A stretch of DNA of 64,000 nt from Xiphydria camelus (GCA_963678675.1 OY783192.1:3916001-3980000); one strand, 5' to 3'; shown: positions 44,906-55,115, counted from the stretch's first letter. Numbers and translations are program-made. The notes: generated by a model not told the origin, from the letters alone.

Positions 44906-45057
44906 AGTTCAGGGGGGAGGAAAGGTGATGGAGGGGGTGGAAAGAGGGAAGGGAAGGGGAGCGGCGGCGGCGGCTTCGCCCTGGCTGGCAGACGATTGGT
45001 GGGGGACGGAGTTTTGAGTCGATCGTCGATCCGAAAAACCATTTTATATACTTAATA

Positions 45058-45325
45058 TAACTAGCTGACCCGGCGAACTTCGTACCGCCTCAGAATCAAT
45101 AAATGTTGTGTTAACTTAAAAACGAAATGTATTTTAATTATATTTAAACTAATTTAATTCACTTTACAGCAAGGCATTTGCTTTATTGAAACGAATCTAT
45201 ATATTCTGCTATTCATCGCGGAGACAAATCCAAGAGTCAAAAGTCATAAAAATCTGTCCAGCCGTTCTTTAGTTATAAATTGTGTAACTAACCCGACTTT
45301 ATTTTATATATACAGATAAAGAGAT
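45058..45325 (+). repeat. Interspersed repeat beginning CTAGCTGACCCGGC
   Basis: The left end CTAGCTGACCCGGCGAACTT and the right part ATCTGTCCAGCCGTTCTTTA, then ACTTTATTTTATATATACAG, are the two recognisable ends of a repeat type I associate with many invertebrate genomes. I cannot assign it to a class from memory with certainty. It lies inside the 2.7-kb transposon, downstream of its transposase relic, so it inserted later. Confidence 0.5.
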
Positions 45326-45385
45326 TTTTGTTACCAATAAAGGTACCTACTTCTCGAGTTTGCTAGGGTGAAATCAGAAAAACGA

Positions 45386-45661
45386 CTAATCTTCTTTGAA
45401 TTTATCATTTCGAAGTTCTTTCGAAAAGTCAGTTGGTCTAGCTTGTTTTGGACCACAGATGACGTACTCGTAATCAGTTTCGAAACCTCCTCGCAACGAA
45501 CGCTCGTAATCTTTGACTGAAGGCAGAGAATACCGATGAAAAACTATATGTACACGTGGAGCATCAGAACTGTATAGAATTTGTAAAATTTTCTTTGAAA
45601 TATTGCCGAACGACTTTGGCACATCTTTAATACGACGAATTAAAAAAAAATCCATTAACAA
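45386..45661 (-). pseudogene. Coding fragment of an unclassified insect repeat-borne protein
   Basis: An 91-codon frame with protein-like composition, not GC-driven: it contains DVPKSFGNISKKILQIL, then APRVHIVFHRY, then SVKDYERSLRGGFETDYEY and PTDFSKELRNDKFKED before the stop. I associate this pattern (a helical lead-in, a hydrophobic strand with a polar turn, then RP(T)xFxxxLRNxxFKE) with multi-copy, uncharacterised arthropod proteins, not with the DDE_Tnp_4 exon next to it. Upstream reading frames are closed and the usual downstream domain is missing, so it is a fragment. The assignment is from memory and needs a protein search. Confidence 0.5.
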
Positions 45662-45849
45662 TTACGACATCGATTGCGGGAGGTAACGTACTGTCATTTC
45701 GCAAAGTTTTCGTCATCCTTCAATTTCTGAGCCGTTGAAATGTGAGAAACGCGGTATTGCATCATACACAGTCAAACAGTGGTATCTACAATAACCGTCG
45801 GTGCACATACCGCTTTTTACCTATGCAGTTAACATATACCGCATTTAGA

Positions 45850-46431
45850 TTATCGAAATGTTAAAGGGTATAGCCGGATAAGCATATGAAAACTACCCCC
45901 GCTTGAATTTCTCGCTTGAATTAAAAAGGAAGAAATCGTAATATTTGAATTCCCACTTCTTAATTTGATAAGAAATACAACAACCGCTTGAAGCACTGAT
46001 CGATTATCATTATCGCGCATAGAAGGAAGCATATTTCGTATTTCATTTATATTCTTATATGAGAAACCAGTCAGTAACTTCACTTGATCTTCAGGATAAG
46101 AAAAAGTACTTATTATTCCTATAAGTAAAGAATCGCGACCTCCAGCAAGATTATCTAACAATTTTTGTAGATCAGAGGTTTCTACAAAACTTGAATTAAA
46201 AATCACTTTTAAAAGGAACAGATCGTCTTCGTAGAACTTTTCTTTGATCAAATGATTTTTGCAGCATCGATTTCCAATAGGAATAAATACTCTTTGTTTA
46301 ATATACGATTGCTTTCGAGCTTCAAAAGGAATGACAGTTAATAATTCGATACGTTCGGATTGAATCTCTTCATTTCCACGATATAAATTAAATTCATAAT
46401 CAGGATCATCTGTACATTGGCATTCTTTTAC
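45850..46431 (-). pseudogene. Exon of a DDE_Tnp_4-like transposase (N-terminal half)
   Basis: Read on the minus strand, a T-rich tract ending TTTTTAG precedes an open exon of 193 codons that starts VKECQCTDDPDYEFNLYRGN. A cysteine cluster (CQC near the start, GNRCCKNH near residue 55) looks like a zinc-binding module. It is followed by an acidic helical region and, near residue 130, LLTGFSYKNINEIRNMLPS and then LIKLRSGNSNITISSFL. The last two blocks correspond to the helix-turn-helix segment that precedes the catalytic domain in insect DDE_Tnp_4 (PIF/Harbinger or ISL2EU related) transposases. The frame then departs from the family (QARNSSGG...) and stops at 45850; the catalytic DDE portion is not found. 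In-frame TAG directly before the exon supports a splice acceptor. Confidence 0.7.
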
Positions 46432-46535
46432 CTAAAAACGTTGCCGATTTCTCGTATGTCGATAACTTAACAACATAATTATAAGGAACAAAATAAGCTT
46501 CCCTTTTCTCACAACCATGTTAAATATTAGACATA

Positions 46536-46788
46536 AGGGGTATAGATGCAAAACCCGCCAAGTTCATTTTTGTCAAATTTGAGGTAGATACGGGAATTTG
46601 TTCTTTATAAGTACGTGCATAAGGTCGAATATAATTTAGGTGCAAATTCCACATTAAACCGTTAAGAATAATATAAGGTAGAAAATACGCTTGCCAATGT
46701 AAGGCAATGGCCGTCTGCACGAGTTTTTGACGTTTCCTGTGAATTGCTATAAATGTGACTCTTGGCGGGTTTGGCATCTATACCCCTC
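46536..46788. mobile_element. Small MITE nested in the 2.7-kb transposon
   Basis: Left AGGGGTATAGATGCAAAACC and, reverse-complemented, right GAGGGGTATAGATGCCAAAC, continuing CCGCCAAG in both. About 30-bp inverted ends, TA/AT-rich flanks, no coding relic. The open frame on the minus strand across it is a by-product. Confidence 0.68.
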
Positions 46789-47002
46789 ATATATTTCTTC
46801 TTCCAAACACAATTGATCGAACTGAACTGACTCATGAACTGTGCGTGTATGGCGAATCATCCGGCGGCCTGCAGTCCCTGGACTGTCCGGCGACGGCCTG
46901 CAGTCCGCAGAACTGTGCGTGTGTGGTCAATGACAGTTCGGGACTGCAGATCAGAACTGTCAGTCCACGGACTGCAGTCCGCCTGTACGTGGATGGGCAC
47001 CA

Positions 47003-47344
47003 TTACACTGCCAACGCGTGAAGCGCAGCTACGCAGCGACTACATATAGATGCGGACCGTTCGTCGCGGGAGCCGTAATCCGGGATTATTTTGACACTCG
47101 GGGGTAACTCGAACGTCGGTTTATCGCACCCGGTGTTTTCTATTTCATATAAATCCATCTTAGGACGGGATTAAAGAAATTGATACACGACGCGAATATA
47201 CCTATCGAAAGTTACCTCCGCGAGAGAGAAAAATTCGAGCCGGAGATTTTCAGCCTTCCTCTCGCATCCGATGAACGCTGGAAAATTGTATAAACGGTTT
47301 TCCCTCGTCGTGACGTAATCGTGTAAATTTTTCGCCTCGAGATC
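47003..47344. other. No recognisable feature
   Basis: Unique-looking sequence right of the 2.7-kb transposon. Confidence 0.3.
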
Positions 47345-47500
47345 CATACTAATATTATAAATGTGAACGTCTCAGTAAACTACCGAACCGATTTTGATCA
47401 AATTTGACAAAGAGGTGACTTGAAATTTAGAGAAGGATATAGGGTATGTGACACACACACACACGCGCGCGCGCGCGCGTCATCATAAATTCAATATGAT
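47345..47500 (+). repeat. Interspersed repeat (AATATTATAAATGYGAA type), copy 1
   Basis: CATACTAATATTATAAATGT, then AAACTACCGAACCGATTTTG and AGAGGTGACTTGAAATTT, followed by the (AC)n(GC)n tract at 47451-47480. The same order recurs in the split copy at 47806-48200. Sequences of this type are widespread in arthropod genomes in my recollection; the class is not determined here. Confidence 0.6.
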
Positions 47501-47805
47501 AAATACTCTAAGAAGACGGCATTCAATGAAACTTTGTAAACGGCATTAGCGGCGCGCGGTTTGGGGAGCGGAGTGTCCACATCTCCCATTGACCTCCAAC
47601 ATTGATATCCCTCATTAAAAAAAAATATTATAATAACTCAAATTCCATGCGAATGAAGTCGCGGTTAACTGCAAGTCAACACTGATATAAATGCGAAAGT
47701 GAGTTTTTAATATCGAATTATGCTACGATATATTACAGTAAACAATATATTATGTATTAATATATTATTATAGTACTAATATAAGCCCTATCTCAATTAT
47801 TTCTA

Positions 47806-48200
47806 GTATATTATAATATTATAAATGCGAAAGTGCTCTAAGAAAAATAATTTGGTCAATTTAACCAAAATCCCGGAGATGATGACCAAACCGTTTGATG
47901 AAATATGAATCCTCCACCTGTGTTTGACTAAATTGAACACTTTGTGATAACAGTAACTAAATGTTTAGTTGGAATAACTACATTTGGCTTAACTGACTAG
48001 TATTTTGGTTACTGTAGAATAACTAAATGCGTTTTGTTATTTCAACCCTTTATCCTCAGTGTGACTTTGTCTGCATATTCGTCACGTCTTCACGACTAAA
48101 CTATCGAACCGATTTTGACGAAATATGGCAGAGAGGTAACTTTAAACCCGCGGGAAAAGACATAGGGTACGTGACGTCATCATAAACTCACACTATTTAA
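47806..48200 (+). repeat. Interspersed repeat, copy 2, split by a family A MITE
   Basis: The left piece ends TTATAAATGCGAAAGTG at 47835. The right piece resumes GACTTTGTCTGCATATTC at 48062 and continues CTATCGAACCGATTTTGACG, AGAGAGGTAACTTTAAAC and GGTACGTGACGTCATCATAA. The order matches copy 1 at 47345, which lacks the insert. Confidence 0.65.
47833..48061 (-). mobile_element. Family A MITE nested in an interspersed repeat
   Basis: GTGCTCTAAGAAAAATAATT at the left and GTTTTGTTATTTCAACCCTT then TATCCTCAGTG at the right; reverse orientation. It interrupts the repeat between AAAGTG and GACTTTG. Confidence 0.7.
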
Positions 48201-48211
48201 AGAAAAACATG

Positions 48212-49052
48212 ATGATTCAAATTCCACACAGACGAAGTCATGCGTAACAGCTAGCTTTCCATAAATCACGCGCCGGCATCATACCCCACGAGTAGGTAAC
48301 TATACAGCCGGTCGGAAGGGACCGCGCGAGAGGACGACCAACGCTCGCAGGAAGTTGGGCGTGCGATGCGCGGCACTACTTCGAGTGTCTATAAATCAAC
48401 CGTTACCGCGCGAGAACAGGAGTTGTATATTGCCGTACCTACATTATCGCGGGAAAGGAACACGCTGCCGCGCAGTACAGCGCGCGCAAGGTACGTAGCT
48501 CTACGCGTATACCTGCGCGAACGTCCAATTATGCGTAACAAGCGCGGTTGCACGCGGGATCCCGCGACTGTCAACCGCCTTCGACCCCTCGCGCGATCCG
48601 CACGCCGCGACCGAGAGTCGTAAGAACTATACGACGCGGAAGAAATTAACTTCGTTCCCCCCCCCCCCCCCCCGTGCCGCGCTAGTACAGATTCTCGTGG
48701 AGCTGTTCGAGTGTGGATGAGTAACTCGCTCGAAAACTAGCGAAGGAGATGACAATTATTGATCCTCGAGTGTGAAGTCGAAAGCTGATACGAATGCAGG
48801 AGTGTGTTGCGGTTAAGAATTCGAAAATGGGCGTGACCTGATTTCCTTGACACTCGCTACGCTGGCTAGTGGCGGGGCTGCGGTCCACTTGTATGTGTTT
48901 CGTCTATTTGTCGTCTCACTGCGATTGGTTGTTTCTACGACTGCCGGACTTGGGCACTCTTGTCGTTGAGCGATTTATTAAAGAATTGGGGAAATTACGT
49001 CACTCCCATTTTCGACGCGCCGGCCTCGACATTGTATAGCCGCGAAATTAGA
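48212..49052. other. Mixed DNA with an 18-C run
   Basis: CpG-rich between 48300 and 48650. A homopolymer of 18 C lies at 48657-48674, close to the limit of what assemblies resolve reliably. No supported gene. Confidence 0.4.
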
Positions 49053-49160
49053 TTCTAAAGTCGGTATTCATAGTAGGAACTTGGAAATAAACGTGGACTC
49101 AAGTCACCGTCGGAGCCTTGTTTATTTATAAGTTCTGATTATGAATACCGGCCTAAAATA
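49053..49160. mobile_element. 108-bp palindromic MITE or hairpin
   Basis: TCGGTATTCATAGTAGGAAC with TTGGAAATAAAC in the left arm; GTTTATTTATAAGTTCTGAT and TATGAATACCGG in the right arm are the inverted counterpart. The loop is about 20 nt. Non-coding. Confidence 0.62.
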
Positions 49161-49837
49161 GTACACCCATCGCGCAATGCAAATCCGCAAAGCGTCATAG
49201 TCTTGTAATTGCTTCGACAACAAAGTGCACGATATAAGTACAACTCACGGCTATCGATGGACTCGCTTCGAAGCACATTTTCCGGAAATATCGCTTGCCA
49301 AGGTGCTTACCTGAAACAGGAAAAAAGAAATGATCTTATAACGCGAAAGAGAGACAAGTGACAAGGAAAACGAGTCTCGCGTGCGAAGATATAGACTTTA
49401 CGTATCTTTTCGATCGACAAATAGGCAGATATAAAGAAGGAAGCGAGAATGCATTTGCAATAGAAACGCGGCCCGAGCCGAGCGATCCGCGATAGCGCGG
49501 AGATAATCGCTAATTACTAATTAGCCACCGCGGTTCGCCCCCGTCGCAGTCGTGACCCCGCGACTACGATTACGGTCGTCTCCGCGCTAACGCCTGGCGC
49601 TGAATAAGTGGGAGCGGACAAGAGAGACATTGCGAAAGAGGCACGAAGAAAATGGACTAACGGGCGCGTTATTCCGGGCGTCGCTGCGACGCAGGATTTA
49701 CACTCCGGTTAAACCGTTAAGAGCCAAATTAGTTTTTTGCGCTCGAAAGTTAGGTTACCCTTAAAAACTAGTGAATAATGTACTTCATATGCTGAATTGG
49801 AATACATTATTTTCAAACCACGCATTGATCTCAAACG
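49161..49837. other. No recognisable feature
   Basis: GC-rich in part; no repeat copy or gene motif. Confidence 0.3.
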
Positions 49838-50499
49838 TACACTGTTAGAAATTGTTAAAAGCTTCCAACATATATGTGAATTAAATTTACAAAAGTAATA
49901 ATTGTGAAATTCATAAACAATTGGGAATTTACGATAGGGTGACTTCGTCGGTTAGCCGACCGCACCCTGTTTTCGACCAGCTTTGAATATCAGCGCATTT
50001 TTTATATAATTGACTACGCCACTTCATAAATCCACCATTCAACTACACTTATAAGAAGTGGCACCCCCTTACGGTTTAAGACTAACCTTAGGAAATGGGT
50101 GGTTGAGAATGGGGAAACACAGAATTCTTTTTATCATATACGTACTTTTTTAATTTTCAGAAAGATTTAGATACATTTTTAACATTTAGGCCAATTCTAT
50201 AGTTCCTGTGGATTCGATATGTATATGTTTTGATTTAAACATCTGCGTGTATGTTGAATTTGCGCATTGTTGAAAACCAAACTAATGTAATCTGGTCGAA
50301 AACCGGCGAAGTCATTCTACATAGTGTTTTTACGATATCTTATTGTGATTCTACAAAAAATTCATCGTAATTTCCCTATACATTCCTTATGGAATTTTTG
50401 TTTTCGCATCAAATTCTTCGTAATTTTATTACACTATTTCGTTTGTTAAAAGCTTCCAGCACAATTTGTGAATTCAAAACAGAGATTTTTAACGGTGTA
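49838..50499. mobile_element. MITE split by a second element
   Basis: Left CACTGTTAGAAATTGTTAAA-AGCTTCCAAC and right TTGTTAAAAGCTTCCAGCAC are direct-looking internal repeats, with right tip AGATTTTTAACGGTG inverted to the left tip. TA at 49838-49839 and 50498-50499. The insert 49935-50319 interrupts it. Confidence 0.55.
49935..50319. mobile_element. Nested MITE, 385 bp
   Basis: Left TAGGGTGACTTCGTCGGTTA and TTTTCGACCAGCTTTG; right CTGGTCGAAAACCGGCGAAG-TCATTCTA is the inverted counterpart. TA may be the target duplication. No coding relic. Confidence 0.62.
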
Positions 50500-51392
50500 C
50501 ATCAAGTTCAGTTCACGAATATCATCGCGGATAGCGTATAACGCGGTTATCGATATGGCAAAAGCAGGCGAAATGAAAAAGAGATTCGTAGAAGCGAGCG
50601 TCACGTTCGATAGCGGTAATAAATAATATTATACACATGTATATGGATGTTCTCGCGAGTCGTGCGGGCCGCTTCGATCAGTCACCCGAAAATAGCCCGA
50701 CTTTCGCTTCTTGAACGAGACTCGCATACGAAGTGTGTACCGAGCACAATTCTCGGATAATTATTATCCACGGAATAAAAATGTCACGCGGAACGTGCAG
50801 GTCATTATCCGAGATACAATCACGTTCGCGTTTACATTGGCCATTCCTTGCGCAAGGTTCATTACGGCTGGGTGAATAACGTTCCGCGATACAACTCGCG
50901 AATATATATATGTATATAATCCCGCTATAATGCCTTTGAAAGTGCGCAGCTATCGCTTTGCCATTTTTGTTAAGCGCAAACTCATGACCTTGCAATCGGT
51001 CCGTAAATCGGTTCGTAATCGGTCTGTTTCGTACTTATAGAAAAATGTTCGAAGGCGGATGGGCGGTGGCTGTTCGTTGAAGGGAAAGTTTTTGTTTAGA
51101 ATTGAAGAGAAACGAGAAAGAGAGGAGCGCAAGGACACCCGTGGGCAGCACGGCTGTTCCTTCGGCACTCGGCTTGATTAACCCACGCTAGATCGCGAAA
51201 GAAACGAACTTGTTCGCATGGGCGATTAATTTGCGCGAACTTCTCCTACTCCACGCGGAGGAAAGAGCGACTTAGCGCGTCGTATTGTGTACGTTTCTAT
51301 GCAGTGAAACGCGTGGGCGATTTGATCATTATTAGATAGACTGCAAAGCCGCCTGCACGCGTCTCTTGAACATGAGTAATATACTGTACATG
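50500..51392. other. No recognisable feature
   Basis: Mixed composition, short open frames on one strand without motifs. Confidence 0.3.
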
Positions 51393-51605
51393 CACTGAGA
51401 GAAATAAGTTACGAATCCAAGTAAATGGTTTCCTTTTGGCACTGTTCACGTCGATGATTTAACCGAGTTTGCTTGGATTTAGTCAATTTTTTAAAATCCA
51501 AACTAAATTACTTGTGTGTGTGTGTGTGTGTGACTCGAGTAAATCATCGACATAAATAGCGCCAAAAAACCATTTACTTAGATCCGTCCTTTATTTTTCT
51601 CAGTG
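51393..51605. mobile_element. MITE with a GT microsatellite, 213 bp
   Basis: CACTGAGAGAAATAAGTTAC with AATCCAAGTAAATGGTTT at the left; AAACCATTTACTTAGATCCG and TTATTTTTCTCAGTG at the right. A second inner pair is TCGATGATTTAACCGAG/CTCGAGTAAATCATCGA. A (GT)n run at about 51513-51532 sits at the centre. Confidence 0.7.
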
Positions 51606-51931
51606 TGATAAAACAAGACAAATATCTTATCTCTGTTTGCCGAAGTATCCACTGGGGGAAAGAAATATTTAATGGCGATCCTCTGCAGTACGATTTTGCG
51701 TTCGCGACATTATTTTGCATATATTAATGTCGTACCGGATTTTACTTAGGGCGCCGGAAATTCTGTTATCCGTTTAAGGAACACAACGCATGTTGGCAGG
51801 TCTACCAGAAATATCGCAGATTACGCTTGACGAATAGGTCGACAATGATTGCGCGGCGATGCGATTTCGCGGTAACTATGGTGGCCATACGTTACGGTCG
51901 GCAGGTTTACATTTTTTTTTTTTTATACGAG
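51606..51931. other. No recognisable feature
   Basis: Short AT-rich stretch upstream of the candidate promoter. Confidence 0.3.
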
Positions 51932-51939
51932 TATAAATA
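51932..51939 (+). promoter_or_regulatory. Candidate TATA box
   Basis: TATAAATA stands alone upstream of a small ORF with a signal-peptide-like start (ATG at 52070). Transcription would be expected to start about 25-30 bp downstream, giving a 5' UTR of roughly 105 nt. TATA-like words are common in AT-rich DNA, so the value lies only in the arrangement. Confidence 0.25.
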
Positions 51940-52069
51940 CCCGAGGTCCTGTAACCGATCTGCTTTAAAAAAAGCATCCGAGACTTCTCGAATAAATAAT
52001 GATTATAGTTCCATTTTTCACGAGGACTCGTGCGAGGATTCACGAGGCAATTTCGCTTTCGAATTGCGG

Positions 52070-52183
52070 ATGCGAATCAGCTTTATTCTCCTCCTCCTCT
52101 CCTTTAATATTATCGTTACGAGCGAGAAATTCACAGAAGTCACTGTTGATTCGGTAAAAAAACAAATTACAAACGCAAACTAA
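52070..52183 (+). CDS. Candidate small secreted peptide or first coding exon
   Basis: The ATG at 52070 opens MRISFILLLLSFNIIVTS, a basic residue followed by a hydrophobic core and small residues, as in insect signal peptides; SEKFTEVTVDSVKKQITNAN follows and the frame ends at TAA 52181-52183 (37 residues). The frame is also open upstream to 51827, but the signal-like start, the TATA box at 51932 and an AATAAA at about 52214 favour the internal ATG. A GT donor-like TCG|GTAAAA at 52153/52154 would instead make this a first coding exon ending after VDS. I recognise no family. It could be a chance ORF. Confidence 0.25.
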   Translation: MRISFILLLLSFNIIVTSEKFTEVTVDSVKKQITNAN

Positions 52184-52239
52184 AATCGTCGAAGGCCGAA
52201 CAACGACGCGCGGAAATAAATATCGCGTCCTTGCCACGT

Positions 52240-53499
52240 CAATCAGAGTTGCTGGATTATCCTTTCCTACTCTCTCGGAAGACGTCGAAGAGGAGAGGGC
52301 GTCGTCGCGCGGTTGTCCCGCGCGCGTCCTTCTCGGAGGATAATTACTCTCGCTGCGGCGTACGAGACCAGGACAGGCGCGTGGGCACGGTTAGTTAATT
52401 CGTAGGTGCACGCGATTATCTCCGATTCGAATCGGCCCTCGTAATCGAGCGTTCGACCACTCATCGCGTCTAACGAGAAGAGAGCGTCTGTCGACGGGCG
52501 ATCGATACTTTCTCGCATGGATACGTGGATCACGTCGATTGCATTATTAATTTCGTCGATCGCGGAGAAGGATAAAGAAGAAGTCGCGACGCGTTTTTCG
52601 GAGAGAAGATCGCAGATACTTATTTACGCTTCGGGAACGAGGTTTACGGCGTCGCGAGAAGACGAAGTGGGGGGGGAGGAAAATACGTGACCGACTGATG
52701 ACTGTCGTAAAGGAAGAATGTTTTCCGGGTGACGCGACGCAAACAATAGCTCGTCGAGAGTCAACCGCGAAAAATTCAGGTCAGGTATGACTTTCCAACC
52801 TGTATCTTTCGGCCGCTCCTCGGCCGAGTGGCGCGAGACGCTCTGCTCGCAAGGCGGATGACATCGACGCCCAATTTCTCGTTGCGCCAACATCGACCGC
52901 AGCTTCGCAACTATTCTGAGAATCGCCGCACACACGCGCGCGTCGATCGAATTGGCGTTTATACGCGTTTACCGAATAAACAATGGGACAGCGCGTTGGA
53001 TAACTGTCGGGAAGGTTTAACGCGCGGCAGAATTAACCGCCGCGGTAAAATGCACGGAAACTCCGCGTCGCTCGCGACGTTTATTCAGCAAATTCTAGCG
53101 GATTAATTAGCTCGAGCGCCCTCCGCTGTACCCGCCCGGCGCAAAAGCTGCACCTGTCGCTCTCGATGCGAGATCAGAATATCGTTAAATATTCAGCATT
53201 CGCACTGTATACCGAGCGTATTTAGGAGGAGCCGAACCTCCGCGCGCCTTTGAGTTTTGCAAACTCTTGTATGTACCGTCGCACCGCCGCGCCGGCTTGC
53301 AGTTTGACGTAGGTGTGAATATTTCAGAGCGGAAGGATCGATCCCGCCATCCTCGTCCTCGACATCGTCTCGTACGACTTTCAACCCTCCCTCCCTCCCT
53401 TTATAACCAACTAAGCACTGAAAAGGCTGAACTTCGTCGTTTTTATTAATTGATGCCACAGTGGAAAACTTTGGGATAGTTCGGACGCGCGCGATGTGG
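52240..53499. other. CpG-rich DNA, no gene supported
   Basis: Frames open on both strands without motifs. Confidence 0.33.
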
Positions 53500-54008
53500 T
53501 ACGTTGAGAGAAATAATTGCTGGTGCGAAAAAAAATATTTTCTTCGATCAAAAACATGATATAATTTCTTTCGCGCGAGAAAATATTTGACAGGCTCGAG
53601 TATCTAATTGTTTTTTTTTTTGAGCAGAAACAATTTCTTATTCCCACGACGGTATTTTTGCATCAGAAATATACAGGGTGTAATGGCTAAGAGGGCTTCA
53701 ACAGAAGGCGCCTAATTCTGTTCAGAGTTAGTACACTGACCAATAGCATGACTTCCCACGATCCCCGTTCTTGGAACCCACTTCGGCTGTCAACTCTTTC
53801 TCAAAGTGAGGGAATCGTAGGAAATCATACCATCGGTCAGTGTGTATAAACTCGAAACAGAATTAGGCCCCTCCTATTTCAGCCTTCTTGACCATTACAC
53901 CCTGTATTTTCTTCGATCAGGAATCTGTATTCTTAACAATCAGTGAGATCATACGTTCTTGATTTAAGAAACATTTTTCTGATACCAGCCATTATTTCTC
54001 TCAGTGTA
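53500..54008. mobile_element. Family G MITE split by a second MITE
   Basis: Left GTTGAGAGAAATAATTGCTG and AAAAATATTTTCTTCGATCA; right TTCTTGATTTAAGAAACATT and CCAGCCATTATTTCTCTCAG-TG. TA at 53500-53501 and 54007-54008. The insert 53672-53906 lies in the right third. Confidence 0.7.
53672..53906. mobile_element. MITE with TACAGGGTGTAATGG ends, 235 bp
   Basis: Left TACAGGGTGTAATGGCTAAG-AGGGCTTC and right GAAGGCTGA-type sequence reverse-complementing to TACAGGGTGTAATGGTCAAG. An inner pair, TACACTGACCAATAGCATGA-CTTCC and TCATACCATCGGTCAGTGTG, extends the palindrome. TA duplication. The CAGGGTG tip resembles the mariner-derived fold-back at 2521. Confidence 0.72.
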
Positions 54009-54609
54009 TCGAAACAACGAGCTGCCCTAGAATATTGAACTCTTCGCGATAAAATATACATGGGAACGTTTTCGAGCGAACCAAGTCTCACGGAATTCGC
54101 CGAAGCGTGTGTGGCCGAGGGAAACCGTTTGTCCCTTGCGCGAAACGGCCTATACCGGATACCAGCGCGTTTCACTTTTACACAAGCGAGTAAGTACCTA
54201 ATATACCTCCGCATTAAGGGTACACGCGCATCTTGAACCGACCTGGGAAGTATGCGAACGCGCGACAATGGCTCTCACCGAGGGTATAAGGATAGGAACC
54301 AAAGGTCGAGCAGTTAGGGAGTTTATGCGTACTAAAGTTTTATAGTCTCACCCCCCGGACAACCACCTCGGCGCATCCGTGACCCTGCGAGCGGCCATCA
54401 TCGGGCAGCCCGGCCGACCGGACAGAGGTTCCTCTCGTTTCCGCCGCGGTAAATAGATCTTCGCGCGCGACGACGTTTCACTCGGAAATATCGACAACTG
54501 CGAGAACTTCCTTAATCAATGGGGAAATGACGCCCGAAGAGAGACATTTCATGTGAGACGTTCGTGAAATAGATCGGGAAAAAATGTCCTCATTGCAATT
54601 TCTCCTCTC
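54009..54609. other. No recognisable feature
   Basis: Mixed composition, no repeat copy or gene motif. Confidence 0.3.
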
Positions 54610-54797
54610 CACTGAGAGAAATAATTGCTGGTGTTAAAAAAATGTTTTCTTCAATCAAAAAAATTATGTAATTTCAGGATCAAGTCGTGGGTTTTCTTCG
54701 TGCAAGAATATATTATATTTGATATAGGCTCGAGTAATTGTTTTTTTTTACGCAGAAAGAATTTTTTGTTTCCACCACGGTATTTCTGAATTAACCC
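54610..54797. mobile_element. Family G MITE, right-truncated
   Basis: CACTGAGAGAAATAATTGCT, GGTGTTAAAAAAATGTTTTC, AGGCTCGAGTAATTGTTTTT and CCACGGTATTTCTGAATTA match the left two thirds of 53500-54008. It stops near 54797 without a terminus. Confidence 0.65.
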
Positions 54798-55115
54798 TCC
54801 GTCTGCACACGTAAATGTTAGAACAACCGTCTGTACACAGGGTATAAAGGGGACTGTTGATATTTTTTCCTAGAAAAAGGCGTTCAAAAAATCTGGAAAA
54901 AATTCTGGTATACTTATTGAAGACCCTTTTTTAAGATCCAATCATTGTTTTAGCGATTTTTAATAAACAAAGTTTGTTATAACAATACATATGCAGCAAA
55001 ATCGGGGAAAATCGATTTTCACAAAATCTGCTCTCCGGAACGGTAGATCGTGCGCGACGACGCATCTCGAAAATATTAGAGGCGAACATGGTGAAGCACA
55101 CCGTGTAGTGGTCTA
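54798..55115. other. No recognisable feature
   Basis: AT-rich, no repeat copy recognised. Confidence 0.3.

Larger units (their letters stand above)
44295..47002 (-). mobile_element. 2.7-kb DNA transposon with DDE_Tnp_4-like relic
   Basis: Perfect 34-bp terminal inverted repeats begin TGGTGCCCATCCACGTACAG (44295-44328 and 46969-47002), flanked by TTA on both sides (44292-44294, 47003-47005). The motif CTGCAGTCC or its complement is clustered inside both ends (44320-44500, 44724-44900, 46868-46980), as expected of subterminal transposase-binding sites. The interior encodes, on the minus strand, an exon of a DDE_Tnp_4-like transposase (45850-46431) and a possible terminal exon of a second gene (44550-44696). 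It also contains later insertions (45058-45325, 46536-46788). TTA suggests PIF/Harbinger; because the tip reads TTATGG...CCATTA, an AT duplication as in ISL2EU cannot be excluded. Confidence 0.78.

Noticed and set aside
46520..46777. 85-codon frame on the minus strand
   Set aside because: Coincides with a small MITE with GGGGTATAGATGC ends nested in a larger transposon.
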